Source of the DNA: Pelargonium cotyledonis
Taxonomy: Eukaryota > Streptophyta > Magnoliopsida > Geraniales > Geraniaceae
Length of the DNA stretch: 62,092 nt
Assembly: GCA_036897625.1 (NCBI GenBank)
Contig: JAYMTA010000037.1
Location: forward strand, 1-62,092
Direction: 5' to 3'
A program made the translations under genes and the position numbers. The notes under the pieces were generated by a model. It was not told where the DNA came from. It saw only the letters and a program-made list of their open reading frames with translations, and ran no database searches. Shown here in pieces: positions 52,430-62,092 of the stretch (its first letter is position 1; every line of letters begins with the position of its first letter).

Positions 52430-53226
52430 GGTGTTACATCTAGGTAATTAACCTAGAGCAACACTGTATAGACCAGACGAAACTCGAATATACCTACAAG
52501 CTATTACATCGCTGATCCCAATTTCGGAGAAACATATGTTCTCGAATATAAAACCTGCATCTAAATTGAAAGGAAACTACCAATAACCTATCTTGAAATA
52601 GCAACCTAGACTTTGACACCCCAGATCCTAACACGAGACTTGACATGACTACTCCAAACAACAACAATTCCCAAATACTCTGTAGTACTCCAAAAGTGAC
52701 CTGCCGAAGATCTCAATACTAAACACGATACTCGAACACCTCAACTGGTGGCCCGACACCTCCACTGCAGTTCCAAGTCCTAGACTTCATTTGTCTAGGC
52801 AGACCTTTTCCGCATGGTCCGTCGTTGCTTCATCAGATTCCGACCTCCTACATTTTGATCCGGATCCCATCCGGCTCATCGACTCCCTCTTGGACATTAA
52901 CTTCCAAGCCGCCGTCCTCCTCTCCGGCGATCGACATCATCCCAAACTCCCTCTCCAACCTTCCGTCATAACCAGATACCCCATTTACCTGCCTTTTAAG
53001 ATGTTTATATACGTTTTTCGTTGCTTGCTTTTCAGAAATTGCCTTGCCCGTAAAATTCCTAGGATTCTAGCCGAAGAAAGTACTCTGCAAGGAATTTGAG
53101 GCGAATTCAGAAGCTACGTCCCTCGCTCCTTCCTTCTTCCTCCGACACCCCGTGAATCGCCGCCGATTACACCCTCACCACTGCCGCCTTTTCTGCCCAA
53201 ACTATAAAAAAAAAAAAAAAAAAAAA
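52430..53226 (+). other. GC-richer unidentified segment ending in a 21-base A-run
   Basis: Between the duplicated S-protein genes lies a segment with codon-like composition. An open frame at 52791-53099 has no ATG start in frame and reads SDLLHFDPDPIRLIDSLLDI early on. The segment ends with aactata and about 21 A at 53206-53226. I do not recognise the protein. The sharp compositional change and the A-run suggest a retroposed or captured gene piece, but no target duplication was identified. Confidence 0.35.
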
Positions 53227-53362
53227 CCTAAAACCCAATGCTACATGAGCATAAGACCGCAATTTTGTCGAAGAAGTGTCTACTGACTTTACACAACCAA
53301 AAAAATATCAATTCTGAGTTGTTAAACAACACTATATATTATCTAAATGAGAATAACGAAAG

Positions 53363-53500
53363 CAGGTTGGGCCAAGCGGTTAAACGTTTTGGATTCCTTT
53401 AGAGATTTTAGATTCAACTCTCCCTGCATGCGGTATAAGGTGAGATTATTTGGGTTTATAGGGGAGAGCTACCCCACCCCATGTTGTGTAGCTCAACTAA
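53363..53500 (+). mobile_element. tRNA-derived SINE-like copy, second of a pair
   Basis: caggttgggccaagcggtta carries a box-A-like sequence and agattcaactctc a box-B-like sequence about 40 bases later. The copy aligns with 27434-27560 through gttttggattcctttaga, the gcggtataagg run and agagctacc. It lies between the two S-protein homologue genes. Box B is better preserved here than in the first copy. Confidence 0.6.
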
Positions 53501-53953
53501 TCTAAAAAATTAGAGTAATTATAATTACTTGTCATAAAATAAACAAACTAATTAACAATAGTTTTATGGTACAACACATTATTTTATTTTATAATATTTT
53601 AAAGATACTCATTCGATGATAAGTTACAGTTAAATCTCATGTACTTGACACCCTTAATTATCTGTAATCATCCATTTTTTATATTCTAATATGTTTATAA
53701 TTGAATCAAATATAAACTTATTTATTACTTTTATTACCTCGTGGCATAGTTTCATTTTATTTCAGTAATTTATTTGCCTTGTGTTTTAATCTATGTTTCC
53801 ATTCAAACATAAAAGAGATAGAGAAGGTATGCATTCATCAAATTTATTCCAACGTACAAATACAAATAGAAAGTTGAAAGATTTTTTATTTAATTTTTAT
53901 AAATAAACAATATTATGAGATCCATGATGGGCTAAATTACATTAATTGGCAAG

Positions 53954-54449
53954 CTAGGGTTTGTTCCATTCGTAGCAAATATCATATTGCTTACTATCCG
54001 CATTGTACATACACGGACGCTCCTTAACGATTTTCCACGCAAGATAACGAAAATCAGAATCCCTTTTAAATACGTAAACATCAAACCAGTGAATATTTGC
54101 GCCTTGCCACAAGAAACTGCAGTAAAATCGGGTTGATTTGAAAATGTGTGGCCTGAATCTGAATTCAAAAGATTGATCTCGATGGAGTACCTAAACACAT
54201 TAAATGTATTAAGATTAAATCAATGTCTAACTAGAAATACAAAAAATTAAAGATTGAGAGTGTTCGATTAATTACCTGAACACCAATATTGTCGTCTGCT
54301 GATTTGCAGTGAACACTAAGATCTAACCCATCCTCTAAATTATTTGTCACTTGAACTCTCGTCTTTGATGGCAAAAGACCTGCATCGCTCAAACAAATGA
54401 ACTCAATGAAAACTATGAAAAGCCAAGACGACAACAACAAGCTCTTCAT
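53954..54449 (-). CDS. Plant self-incompatibility S1-family (SPH) secreted protein, 136 aa, 2 exons
   Basis: Coding exons in transcription order are 54449-54276 and 54190-53954, joined in phase 0, for 411 nt with the stop. It has a signal peptide (MKSLLLSSWLFIVFIEFICL), VHCKSADDNIGVQVL, FEFRFRPHIFKSTRFYCSF, NIHWFDVYVFKRD and YDICYEWNKP. It is a tandem paralogue of the gene at 51318-51821 with the same intron position. The stop is a TAG directly after NKP where the sister gene has GAG, followed in frame by codons for L-A-N and the shared stop. A point change has therefore trimmed four residues. The core cysteines remain, so function may be kept. Confidence 0.87.
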
Positions 54450-56920
54450 CTTTCCAAGTGTATATAACTTTTCCCTCTTTGGTTTTGAATTTTCTTTGTC
54501 GTTTGCTTTGATCCTAATCCTATTCATAAAGGACCCGAGAGAGAGAGAGAGAGAAATTAAATCACTTGGTTTAAATTAAGATGTTTGTTTGTTAGGAATA
54601 TAAATTCAGCCTCAAGATTCAAGAAATGTGTAATTCTTAAGATTAATTTCATTTTTTTCTTTTACTATTACATGCATGCATTGCAGTTTTTCTAAAACTA
54701 CCTACTATAAAAGAATATTTTCATAACAAATTAATTTGACTCTTAGAGTAAAAAATCATAATTATTGATGGCAAATCATTTTGTATGATATCATTAACTT
54801 CATTTGTCTTTCAATTGTACATATTCATGATCTATATAATTCATACAATGTTACATATGCTCAGCACATTCACTTTCCTCTAAATTTCCAGCTAGATGTG
54901 AAATAATGTCATGGAATTAATGCACATTCTTTTTTATGATCATATTTTTTATTTATTTAAATTTTGTAATTAATTTTTTCTTCAAATTTTAAAAATAAAA
55001 TCTACATATACATGTGTTAAAGTTGGTGAAATGGCACTAGAAGATGCCACATCATTCAATCACTCATTTTCTAGCTTTTTTATTGATTTATAACCTATGT
55101 CTTTTCATATTTCATGAGTTACAAATTTTCACTATATTAACTAATAACAACTAATAATAACTATAGATATAACAAGCACTATATATGCATAGCATAACAT
55201 ATTAGATGAAGAGTATTCATACAAAGTACTCGTCTAATTTCATTAGATGATAGGAGCCTTATGCAATTGAAAAGCCACTATGTATTTGATGCTCTTAACT
55301 AATACATTTACTCAATAGTATCAATTTTAAAACTGAAAATTTCTCTTGGTTTTCAATTTACTTGAAGCGTCTCATCATCAAACAATTGATTATGCAGCTA
55401 CTATAAGGTTTGTTAAAGATGGTCAATGTAGTAGATGAACTGACAAGAAAGAAAATCTCTTCAAGAACAATGATTGTCTTGGCATCAAGTTCACATATTA
55501 GAGTTTGTTATCTGGTATATATGTGTTCTTATTGATGTTTTGATGCATCCTCAAATGTGTTTTATTGTTCCACATATGCACATAGGTCATTTGGATAATT
55601 CATATATAAATTATATACGTTTATGCTATGTTATTCTCTTTTCATAAGTGTTTTGTATATACATGAACAAATGATTATGAAAGGTCGATCGCTGGAGATG
55701 TGGATGTACATAAATTAGGTAATTCATATATATTATTCGTCATTGGTTTGTTTCTTCTAATCATAATCAATGTTTTTTTTTTCTACTTGACATCTCAAGC
55801 CTACGTCTAAAGAGTTATATCATTTTCTTTTGTTAATGTATATATTCATCCATTAATATATTGAGATGCATGGCCATCAATATCGACAAATTGGTATAAG
55901 AGTTGTGTTTCTAAATCGATACAAATTTGTCAGTGACAATCCAATTATTTAATTATCATAAATTATTATCTTTAATCCATAAAATTTGAACCAATTAATC
56001 TTATCGTTTAAGATATCTCATTAATTTTTTTTAGATGTGTTGTTAATTAATTTTTTTTTTCACAGATCCAAGGTCTTCAAGAGAAAAGTGAATATAGTTG
56101 ATGAGAACAATCATAACTTGATGATTCATTTTTATAGAATTGTTGCAAGTAATATCTTTCTAAGATAAGCGCTAAGAACAAATCAATTACTTTTTTGTTA
56201 TTCGTAATTATTTCAGATGGTTATGATTTATTTTAATAGTTAGTAAAATGGTTACTTTATATATTATTTTAATTCATGATACAAATATCATGATTTATGC
56301 AAATTCATGTTGTACTTCATTGAGTTTTGAAGTGGCGTAAATTTTGTGAGCATATGCTTGTTTCTATTTATTTATTTATGCAAATGAGTGTTTGAAAATT
56401 TGAGCTATATATATCTCTCTCTTTTATTTATGTTAAGTTTTAGGTTTAGACAAGACTTTAAGAATCTGACAAACCCTAATCATATTGAGGTATATCATCA
56501 AATCAATATAATGTCTTCTTCTTTTTCTTTTTATTCTTCTTATATATTCGAAAGAATACTGACTTCTTTCTAAAAATAACTATTCAAATTTCACAGAGTT
56601 GAATAAAACATCGTATCTCTAACACACATATGTTAGTCACCTTTGACATTCAATTGTGACTCTTCACTTTTACAATTTATTAACAATATGTAATTAGCAA
56701 TAAATTTTAATTCATAAGAAAGTGAGTTTTAACTATTTTAATTAAGTTAGAAACTATATTATATGAACGTTACCTTAATTATGACTCTTTATTTTTTTGT
56801 TGTATTTAAACTTACCATATTCACAAGCAATATGAATATGTATATTAAGTTGAATCAAATGTATGCAAAAATTTGATTACTTCTAATTTTATTTTAAATT
56901 CTTTGAAAAAAGATTTACTA

Positions 56921-56950
56921 ACTCGTGCAACACAAGGGGTGCTTTGCTAG
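56921..56950 (+). mobile_element. Possible Helitron 3-prime end
   Basis: gcaacacaaggggtgctttg can form a hairpin (GCAA and CAC pairing with GTG and TTGC) and is followed at once by CTAG and then T (56947-56951). A short hairpin followed by CTRR and an insertion before T is the usual Helitron 3-prime terminus. The 5-prime TC end was not located, so the element length is unknown. Confidence 0.4.
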
Positions 56951-57017
56951 TATCTAGAATAATTGACTAGTTGATAGAGATCTCTAGAATAATGTTATGT
57001 CAAGAGGTTTCTTAGTA

Positions 57018-57254
57018 ACCACTAAGGGTGGCGCAATTGGTTAATACAACTGTGTGAGTGGGAGGGAGTCTCAGAATCAATCTCCACTCTACACATCTTT
57101 GGTGGTGGTGGTGGTGTAAGAGACCACTTTGGTGCGGTAAGGTGCCAAAAACTCTAGGCTAGGGTTAAGAGAAATAGTCTCTTTCCTGAACACTATTGGT
57201 TACCTGTATATATACACGTTTAGGCCGTCGCTTAAAAAAAAAAAAAAAAAAAAA
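57018..57254 (+). mobile_element. Intact tRNA-derived SINE with 16-bp target-site duplication
   Basis: Box A tggcgcaattgg lies at 57029-57040 and a box-B-like gaatcaatctc at 57074-57084, with the spacing expected of a tRNA-derived Pol III promoter. The body contains a (ggt)n run and ends in an A-run. aagaggtttcttagta flanks both ends without a mismatch (57002-57017 and 57255-57270; the first A bases of the right copy merge with the A-tail). The perfect duplication indicates a recent insertion by LINE machinery. The body is distinct from the other SINE-like pair in the window. Confidence 0.88.
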
Positions 57255-57760
57255 AAGAGGTTTCTTAGTATAAATAAGAGTGTAATCTTTACCATTTGGG
57301 AGTAATAATGTTTTCACAAAATCCAATCAAGAAAACATTATCACTCCCAAATCCAATCTTGAAAATAGAAAATATGTACAGGAAACCATACAATTCAAGA
57401 AAACTACATGCCAGAGAAAGGCCATGCCTTCACTTTCTCTCTCGCCTACTTTCTTATAGAGCTCCAACGGATAAAATGGTGAGTCACCAAAAGGCTCCTT
57501 TACCATTTTACAAATTGTTCAAATATTAATCACTTTTTATAATTTCGAATTGAACTAATTAGGAATAAAGCATATCTTAAATCCATATACAATTAATTAT
57601 ACATTGCCGCTAAGAATTCTAAGCTTCCTAATTGCATATTAGCCTGTGCCTTTTCAACTTGACTACAAACCATCAACCATTCAACTTAATTAGTAACAGT
57701 CATTAACATTATTCATTCTGTTTTATAGCAATAGTTCTTTTTAGTCATTCATTTTCTATA

Positions 57761-57791
57761 CTAGTTTTTTACCCGTGTATGTGTTGCACGG
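57761..57791 (-). mobile_element. Possible Helitron 3-prime end, minus strand
   Basis: Read on the minus strand, ccgtgcaacacatacacggg forms a five-base-pair hairpin (CCGTG with CACGG). It is followed by taaaaaa and CTAG before a T. The cccgtg and gcacgg half-sites with an adjacent ctag resemble the end at 56921-56950, but in the opposite orientation. No autonomous element is present. Confidence 0.4.
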
Positions 57792-58121
57792 AATAGAAGA
57801 TTCATGCTTATTCACTTTATCGTATGTGAACCAATAGCAATTGCGCCAAAACTCGTTGTTTACATAAACTATATATTACCATTATGATAAAATTAAAACA
57901 AAAAACCAAAAACATGGGAAATAGAATGCATAAAACAACTTATACTACTGTATGTAGAACTAATTGTAGAAGAATCTAACTGATCTTAAAGATAAGTAAA
58001 TATTATAAGTAAATGTGCGCATATATATATATCACAAATAATCACTTACAAATGACTCTTATATGAGCAATGCTCAGCTCATTCACATTCATCAGATGAT
58101 GAACTAATTTTAGAGTTTCTC

Positions 58122-58352
58122 ATGCATGTAAAACTAATTTTAGATAATAAGTTTACATGCATGGTACTAATAGAAAAGCTACCATTGATCAAAAGTGAGT
58201 GTTGTATTTGTTTGGACCAACTCAAGGTTGGGACGGTTGCTATTCGCTTGCCTTGCTCGTATATCTCTCACAATTATTGCATTGTCCGATGGTTAGATAC
58301 GTCTCGATCTTGTCCTTTGTGTCGCTTTCCTATCCCTACTACTTATTCTTAG
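58122..58352 (+). pseudogene. RING-H2 fragment with a lost zinc ligand
   Basis: A 76-codon frame reads ECCICLDQLKVGTVAIRLPC, then SYISHNYCIVRWLDTSRSCP and LCRFPIP. The spacing fits a RING-H2 finger (C-x2-C, C-x-H-x2-H-x2-C, C-x2-C). The first of the two histidines is Tyr (tat in place of cat), which should weaken zinc binding. The sequence aligns over about 130 bases with the relic at 59640-59790. It may be a truncated copy of a small E3 ligase gene, since the N-terminal domain seen at 59236 is absent here. Confidence 0.6.
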
Positions 58353-59235
58353 ATTCGCATTGTGTATCATTTATTTATAGTCAATTCAAACCTTTAAACC
58401 ACCCATTGTGGTTAGTTTAGTTTAAACCACCAATGATTAAAATGTTTAGATTATGTGGGTCGGTTTGCTACTTCAAATTCATTTAATGAATAGATAAACA
58501 TTTTAATAGAGTGACAAGACTTTATTTATTGACTCGATTTAGGCAAAACGCCTAAACCCTATAAGTATCAGTTTAGATTTGTTGTTCTCTATGTTATTAA
58601 AAAAAAAATAGATTTGTTATTCTCTTTAAAATAACTTGCAACAAAATTTCATTTCAACTATAGTTTTGTTTGCCTTGATTGATCTTGATGTGTATAAATT
58701 ATTTACGGGCCTGTGTACAAGCCCAAGAAAGTGATAAGTAACAAATACGGCCCAAACAACTGTTGGGCTTATTTGCTTAACAAGCCCAGCATAATGGTCC
58801 AATAGCTGATATCAAAGTAACAAAATTCAATGAAACGACACTAAAGTTTTGAACTTGCGAAATTCTCTTCTAATTTTATTTTAATTTTCACATGAAGTCT
58901 CCTTATTTTTAAACTTTTACAATTTGCCCCAAAAATTCATATGTTTCTTTTATATATCTTTTCCTCTCATAAAAATGAGCTTTTACGACTCATATATATT
59001 GTGTTTTTTTGGTTGCGTTCGAAATATGAATGAATTGTTTACTTCTATTAATATTTGAACATATATATGAGAATTTGTCATGTAATGGTTTTAAGTGTTA
59101 GTTTTTTATTTTCTAAATGATTATAATGTAATAATTAGTTTTTGCCCCCACTCTAGGGTTTTTTGGAGTCCTAGTACTAGGGTTTTTCTTTTTATATATT
59201 TATCAACACCTGTGCATAAACCATCCATATTTCTA

Positions 59236-59800
59236 CTGATGGGAGATAGTAAAGAGAAGCAAAGAATGGTACAAGTTACGATTGATGGAGGACTATCCTT
59301 CAAATTCCTAGTCTCTGAGGCTGATGACGCCAGTCGTGACCTTCTTCAATCTAGTCTTCGTCATATATAAGTCTCTGCCTCTCGTAAGTGCTCGCTTCCT
59401 ATATTTTGATATCATCAATCCTGACGACGAGACTTACTATTTGATTAAAAAACATGATTGTATGTTTACACCCAATGTATTTTCAAATATTATCAAAAAG
59501 AATTTCCATTCCTAGATGTTTGCACTCAACAATTTTGCTCTATGATTGAAGAAAATTATCACGACATTTCAAAATCTGATAGTTCCACCACCATATATGT
59601 TCCGGGAAGCAATTGTATATGTTTCAGAAGATGAAAAGAGTGTTGTGACGGTGATGAAGTCGAGACCAGGTCAACCAAGTATTTTTGTGCCATTCGTTTA
59701 CCTTGCTCGCATTTCTTTCACAATGTACTATTGCATTGTTCGATGGTTAGTTTCGTCTCGATCTTGCCCTTTGTGCCGCTTTCCCATCCCTAGCTACTAC
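59236..59800 (+). pseudogene. RING-H2 E3 ligase-like pseudogene with frame breaks
   Basis: The start is an ATG at 59240 opening MGDSKEKQRMVQVTIDGGLS, which runs to a stop at 59368-59370. The sense continues in another frame (VSARFLYFDIINPDDETYYL) to a stop near 59513, then SSTTIYVPGSNCI. The RING part reads AIRLPCSHFFHN in one frame and, after four extra bases (gtac near 59727), YCIVRWLVSSRSCPLCRFPI in another. Both histidines of the finger are kept here, unlike in the copy at 58122. At least two frame breaks and a stop make it non-functional. Confidence 0.7.
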
Positions 59801-60194
59801 TTATTCTTAAATTCCAAATTGTACACATTATATTATTTATGATCCGCCAGTGATTAGAGACAAGTTTGTTTTTGCTTTTGGTAATTTCTAATTCTTTGTT
59901 TTCTGGTTTGAAATTCTAGCATTTACGTGGTGAGGAACTGATTTCAGTATGATTAAATATATCCAAATAGATCAAGTCTCACATTTTAAATACTCCTATT
60001 AAATATGAATTATGCAGCCGCCGCACTCTTTTGGAATGACCTAGGAGTTTGTTAGGAAGTGCGAGCAGGCGCAACAGTATCATAAAAAGGGGATTTTTGC
60101 ACGAATTTGACGGCAATGACCTTGGAGTTTGTTTGGATTTTTTTGCTTTTGGTTTTTGCGGCTCTTGAATCCATGGTTTTGAAGGAAGAGATGT

Positions 60195-60530
60195 CGTATT
60201 TCAATCTCAACACAGATAGTGCTAAGTTGGTTGCCGATCATAGATTAGGGGGTCGTGGGTTCTTCTGTACTGGTCAAGTGCAGTTTGCTGCGTTGGTCAA
60301 GTAGGGTGGTTGGGTACCTAAGACCCAGAGTCGACGGAAGTGCTAACGATTCGTGAAGCCTTATCTTGGACTGATAGTAATGGTTGGGATAAGGTGATTG
60401 CTGAATCAGATGTTGCAAAAGTGATCCTTGCGTTGAAGACCCGATGGGAGAGATTTTCCAGTGCCTTAGGTCTAGTTATATATGATATTCAAGAGGTACT
60501 TTCACGGACAACGTTGCGATGGTAGGATGT
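60195..60530 (+). pseudogene. LINE-type RNase H (RVT_3) relic
   Basis: YFNLNTDSAKLVADHRLGGR followed by GFFC (60200-60265), then, after a frame change, TIREALSWTDSNGWDKVIAE, SDVAKVILAL and LGLVIYDIQEVLS. This matches the RNase H-like domain found at the end of plant LINE polyproteins and in solo RVT_3 genes, where EALSWL-x-GW-KVI-ESD is conserved. The first catalytic Asp block (N-x-D) is present, the frame is broken once, and the C-terminal part is missing. Confidence 0.6.
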
Positions 60531-61949
60531 GATTTTTTTTCGTGCCAAACGCAGAGGGGGTAATTGAAGCAATGAAGACTGGAGGGGAGGGATTTTTCGG
60601 TGCCTTGAATCTTATTTATTATGACATCATGTCTTGTTTAGTTAGATTTTATTGTGTTAAGTCTATTTTTGTTAGATAAAGACCATTTGGGTTGCTCACT
60701 CACTAGCTAGATCATCTGTCTCTGTGCATATGATTATTAACTCGGTCGGACAACTATAATCAGCTCACTCGTCAAAACTTGTATTGAACAATTTTTGAGT
60801 TAATCACCAACACAACTTGTCAAATCAGATCTCCTCGATCTCGACTTCTTCGTGACCTGATTCTATCAAGGGAGCCTCCTCGAACCCTTATCACGGCTCT
60901 TGGCGAACTTGAACAACCAGGTTCGCAAAACTTGCGAATTTTTTATCCCACCATCCTCTACTTGGCCTTCAAACCCGTCCTCCACAGGGAGGGACACATC
61001 CGCCCTTACCGCAACCGCCATCAAACCGTTGCCTGCCATTGTCGCCAGAGTGTTGCTTGACGTCACTGCTATGACAGACAATAATCATTGCACTCCGCTT
61101 CGCCGCGACCTGCTGTTTCCGCCGGACTACAAGACACGCGCTGCCCCGCACCAGCCAAACTTCACTCTCTGCCACACAAACAAACACTCCAACCGGCACA
61201 TCTGCAGATGGTTAAGTTACACCGTTAACTTCATATTGTGAGGACGAAAATACAAGTGATGTCCGGGAAAACATCCCATACAAGTGATTTCATATTTAAG
61301 GTTGTTGAGAAGAAAATGACAACTAGTTTTGGATGATTGATTTTCTGAAAGCAACAAGTATCAAAGTAGTTGTTGTTTGATAATGCTTAATTAGGGTTCA
61401 AAGGAAGATTATTTTATTATGTGAATTGTATAGAAATGACTTATATAGATTAACTTCTTTTTTTCTACATCTACAACTAAGACTGTAAATTTCAAAGGCT
61501 CGAATCCCAGCAACACCCTTTCTCTTAATTCATGTGTTAGCTGCCGATCCTTTCTGCTACAAATCAAAGGAGATTCCTTACAGTAATGGTGTAAGGTTGC
61601 ATACTTGGCAATAAAATTTAGATTATGGAACCTATTAGTGGTGATGATGAAATTACTGTAAGGAGATTCCTTACAGTAATGTTCAGATTGGTAGGAATGA
61701 AGGTGACGATGTAGATGGAGACGCACTGAGTATCGTGTATATTAAAGTGATGTTGGCCAGTGGGCAGTGGCAGACCTACAGCCAAGAATGGGGGGTCAGT
61801 TGACCCTTGCTTATTTAAAAAAAAATTGCGAAAAAATACAATTGACAGAAGGGTACGTGATGAGTTTTACCTCCTCAAAGATGATGCACCTATTACAGGT
61901 AAGCTAAATGTAAGAACAAAATGCATACAACTATGCGAAAAATACTATA
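60531..61949. other. Intergenic region, unclassified
   Basis: A GC-richer block at 60840-61200 has open frames on both strands (for example 60900-61241 on +) but no domain I recognise. It is probably part of a mobile element. The stretch 61250-61650 is AT-rich. A 29-base palindrome lies at 61652-61680. A run ggcagacctacagccaagaa with ggggggtcagttgaccc at 61768-61805 looks like a transposon end, not identified. Confidence 0.4.
61652..61680. repeat. Perfect short palindrome with a nearby half copy
   Basis: attactgtaagga and its complement tccttacagtaat flank a three-base centre (61652-61680). The right half plus the centre, ggagattccttacagtaatg, also occurs at 61568-61587, 95 bases upstream. 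It may be a hairpin formed by an inverted copy of the upstream sequence. Confidence 0.8.
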
Positions 61950-62092
61950 CTATAACAAAACGACCTACTCTACTAGAAACGTGACCTAGACGATCAGACA
62001 AAATAATAGAAGCAAAGTCCTCAGGATAAGCAGCCACTGAATTAGAAAATAATTGGGTCGTCATCCCAAAGCTTGCGAGCCAATCCGCAGTT
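61950..62092 (-). pseudogene. LINE RNase H C-terminal relic at window edge
   Basis: On the minus strand, entering from the right edge, the frame reads TADWLASFGMTTQLFSNSVA then AYPEDFASIILSDRLG. The ADWLA-x-G block and the P-x2-F-x8-D-x2-G tail are typical of the C-terminus of plant LINE RNase H domains. The fragment continues beyond the window, so its state upstream cannot be judged. Confidence 0.6.

Larger units (their letters stand above)
51190..54940. repeat. Segmental duplication carrying two S-protein homologue genes
   Basis: The segment 51190-52370 resembles 53805-54940 over its whole length. The similarity includes gcattcatcaa and ttattccaac with aaagttgaaag on the 3-prime side of each gene. 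On the promoter side it includes aaaatcataattatt, cttt-caattgtacata and aattaatgcacatt. About 1.4 kb of unrelated DNA separates the units, including a GC-richer block and a SINE-like copy. Within the first unit, a tgcacattattttttt run is itself duplicated (52350 and 52403). Confidence 0.8.
54450..58121. other. AT-rich intergenic region with transposon ends
   Basis: Apart from a (ga)n run at 54538-54553, the promoter-side duplication (to about 54940), possible Helitron ends and an intact SINE, nothing is recognised. The stretch 55000-56900 is very AT-rich and has no supported coding frame. Confidence 0.5.

Noticed and set aside
60900-61241. 113-codon plus-strand frame and its minus-strand counterpart
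   Set aside because: Both strands are open over the same GC-richer block; neither shows a domain, and the block lies in transposon-rich DNA.

Overview
The window is nuclear DNA of a flowering plant, most likely a eudicot. It is AT-rich, its genes are split by GT-AG introns, and the products are plant-type: a CCT-motif regulator, a DUF3527 protein, a SUVR-type methyltransferase with WIYLD domains, a VSP-like acid phosphatase and S-protein homologues. No species can be named from what is visible. There is no prokaryotic, organellar or CRISPR content. Gene models below come from reading reading frames, splice-site phase and family conservation by eye; no transcript or database search was available.

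Left part (1-25400): a TLDc-domain (OXR-type) gene on + (2523-6614) converges on the PRP19/MAC3 ubiquitin ligase gene on - (7592-15413, 18 coding exons). A gene-poor stretch follows (15.4-21.8 kb) with short tandem arrays and a decayed MULE-like relic. Then comes a CCT-motif gene on + (21844-25381) with a polythreonine tract.

Middle part (25400-47200): just past the CCT gene lies a decayed, intron-retaining copy of the 3-isopropylmalate dehydratase large-subunit gene (26224-26725). Repeat-rich DNA with LINE and SINE relics leads to a DUF3527 gene (32336-35055) preceded by a 50-codon upstream ORF. At 37127-43568 is a SUVR-like SET-domain locus, the most unusual object in the window. Its first three exons, introns included, are duplicated in tandem, giving two WIYLD domains. 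Its SET half carries a frameshift, an in-frame stop, a dead exon with a mutated splice acceptor and an internal deletion, and a Tyr-to-Cys change in the ELTWDY motif. The RPL23 gene (44877-47159) is intact and has a classic ribosomal-protein promoter; its second intron holds a roughly 308-bp duplication.

Right part (47200-62092): an acid phosphatase/vegetative-storage-protein-like gene (49038-50311), a LINE 3-prime end, and two tandemly duplicated S-protein homologue genes on - (51318-51821 and 53954-54449). The rest is transposon-rich: an intact tRNA-derived SINE with a 16-bp target-site duplication, possible Helitron ends, two RING-H2 gene relics, and RNase H pieces of LINEs on both strands. 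The genes are ordinary independent plant loci and do not form a pathway cluster.
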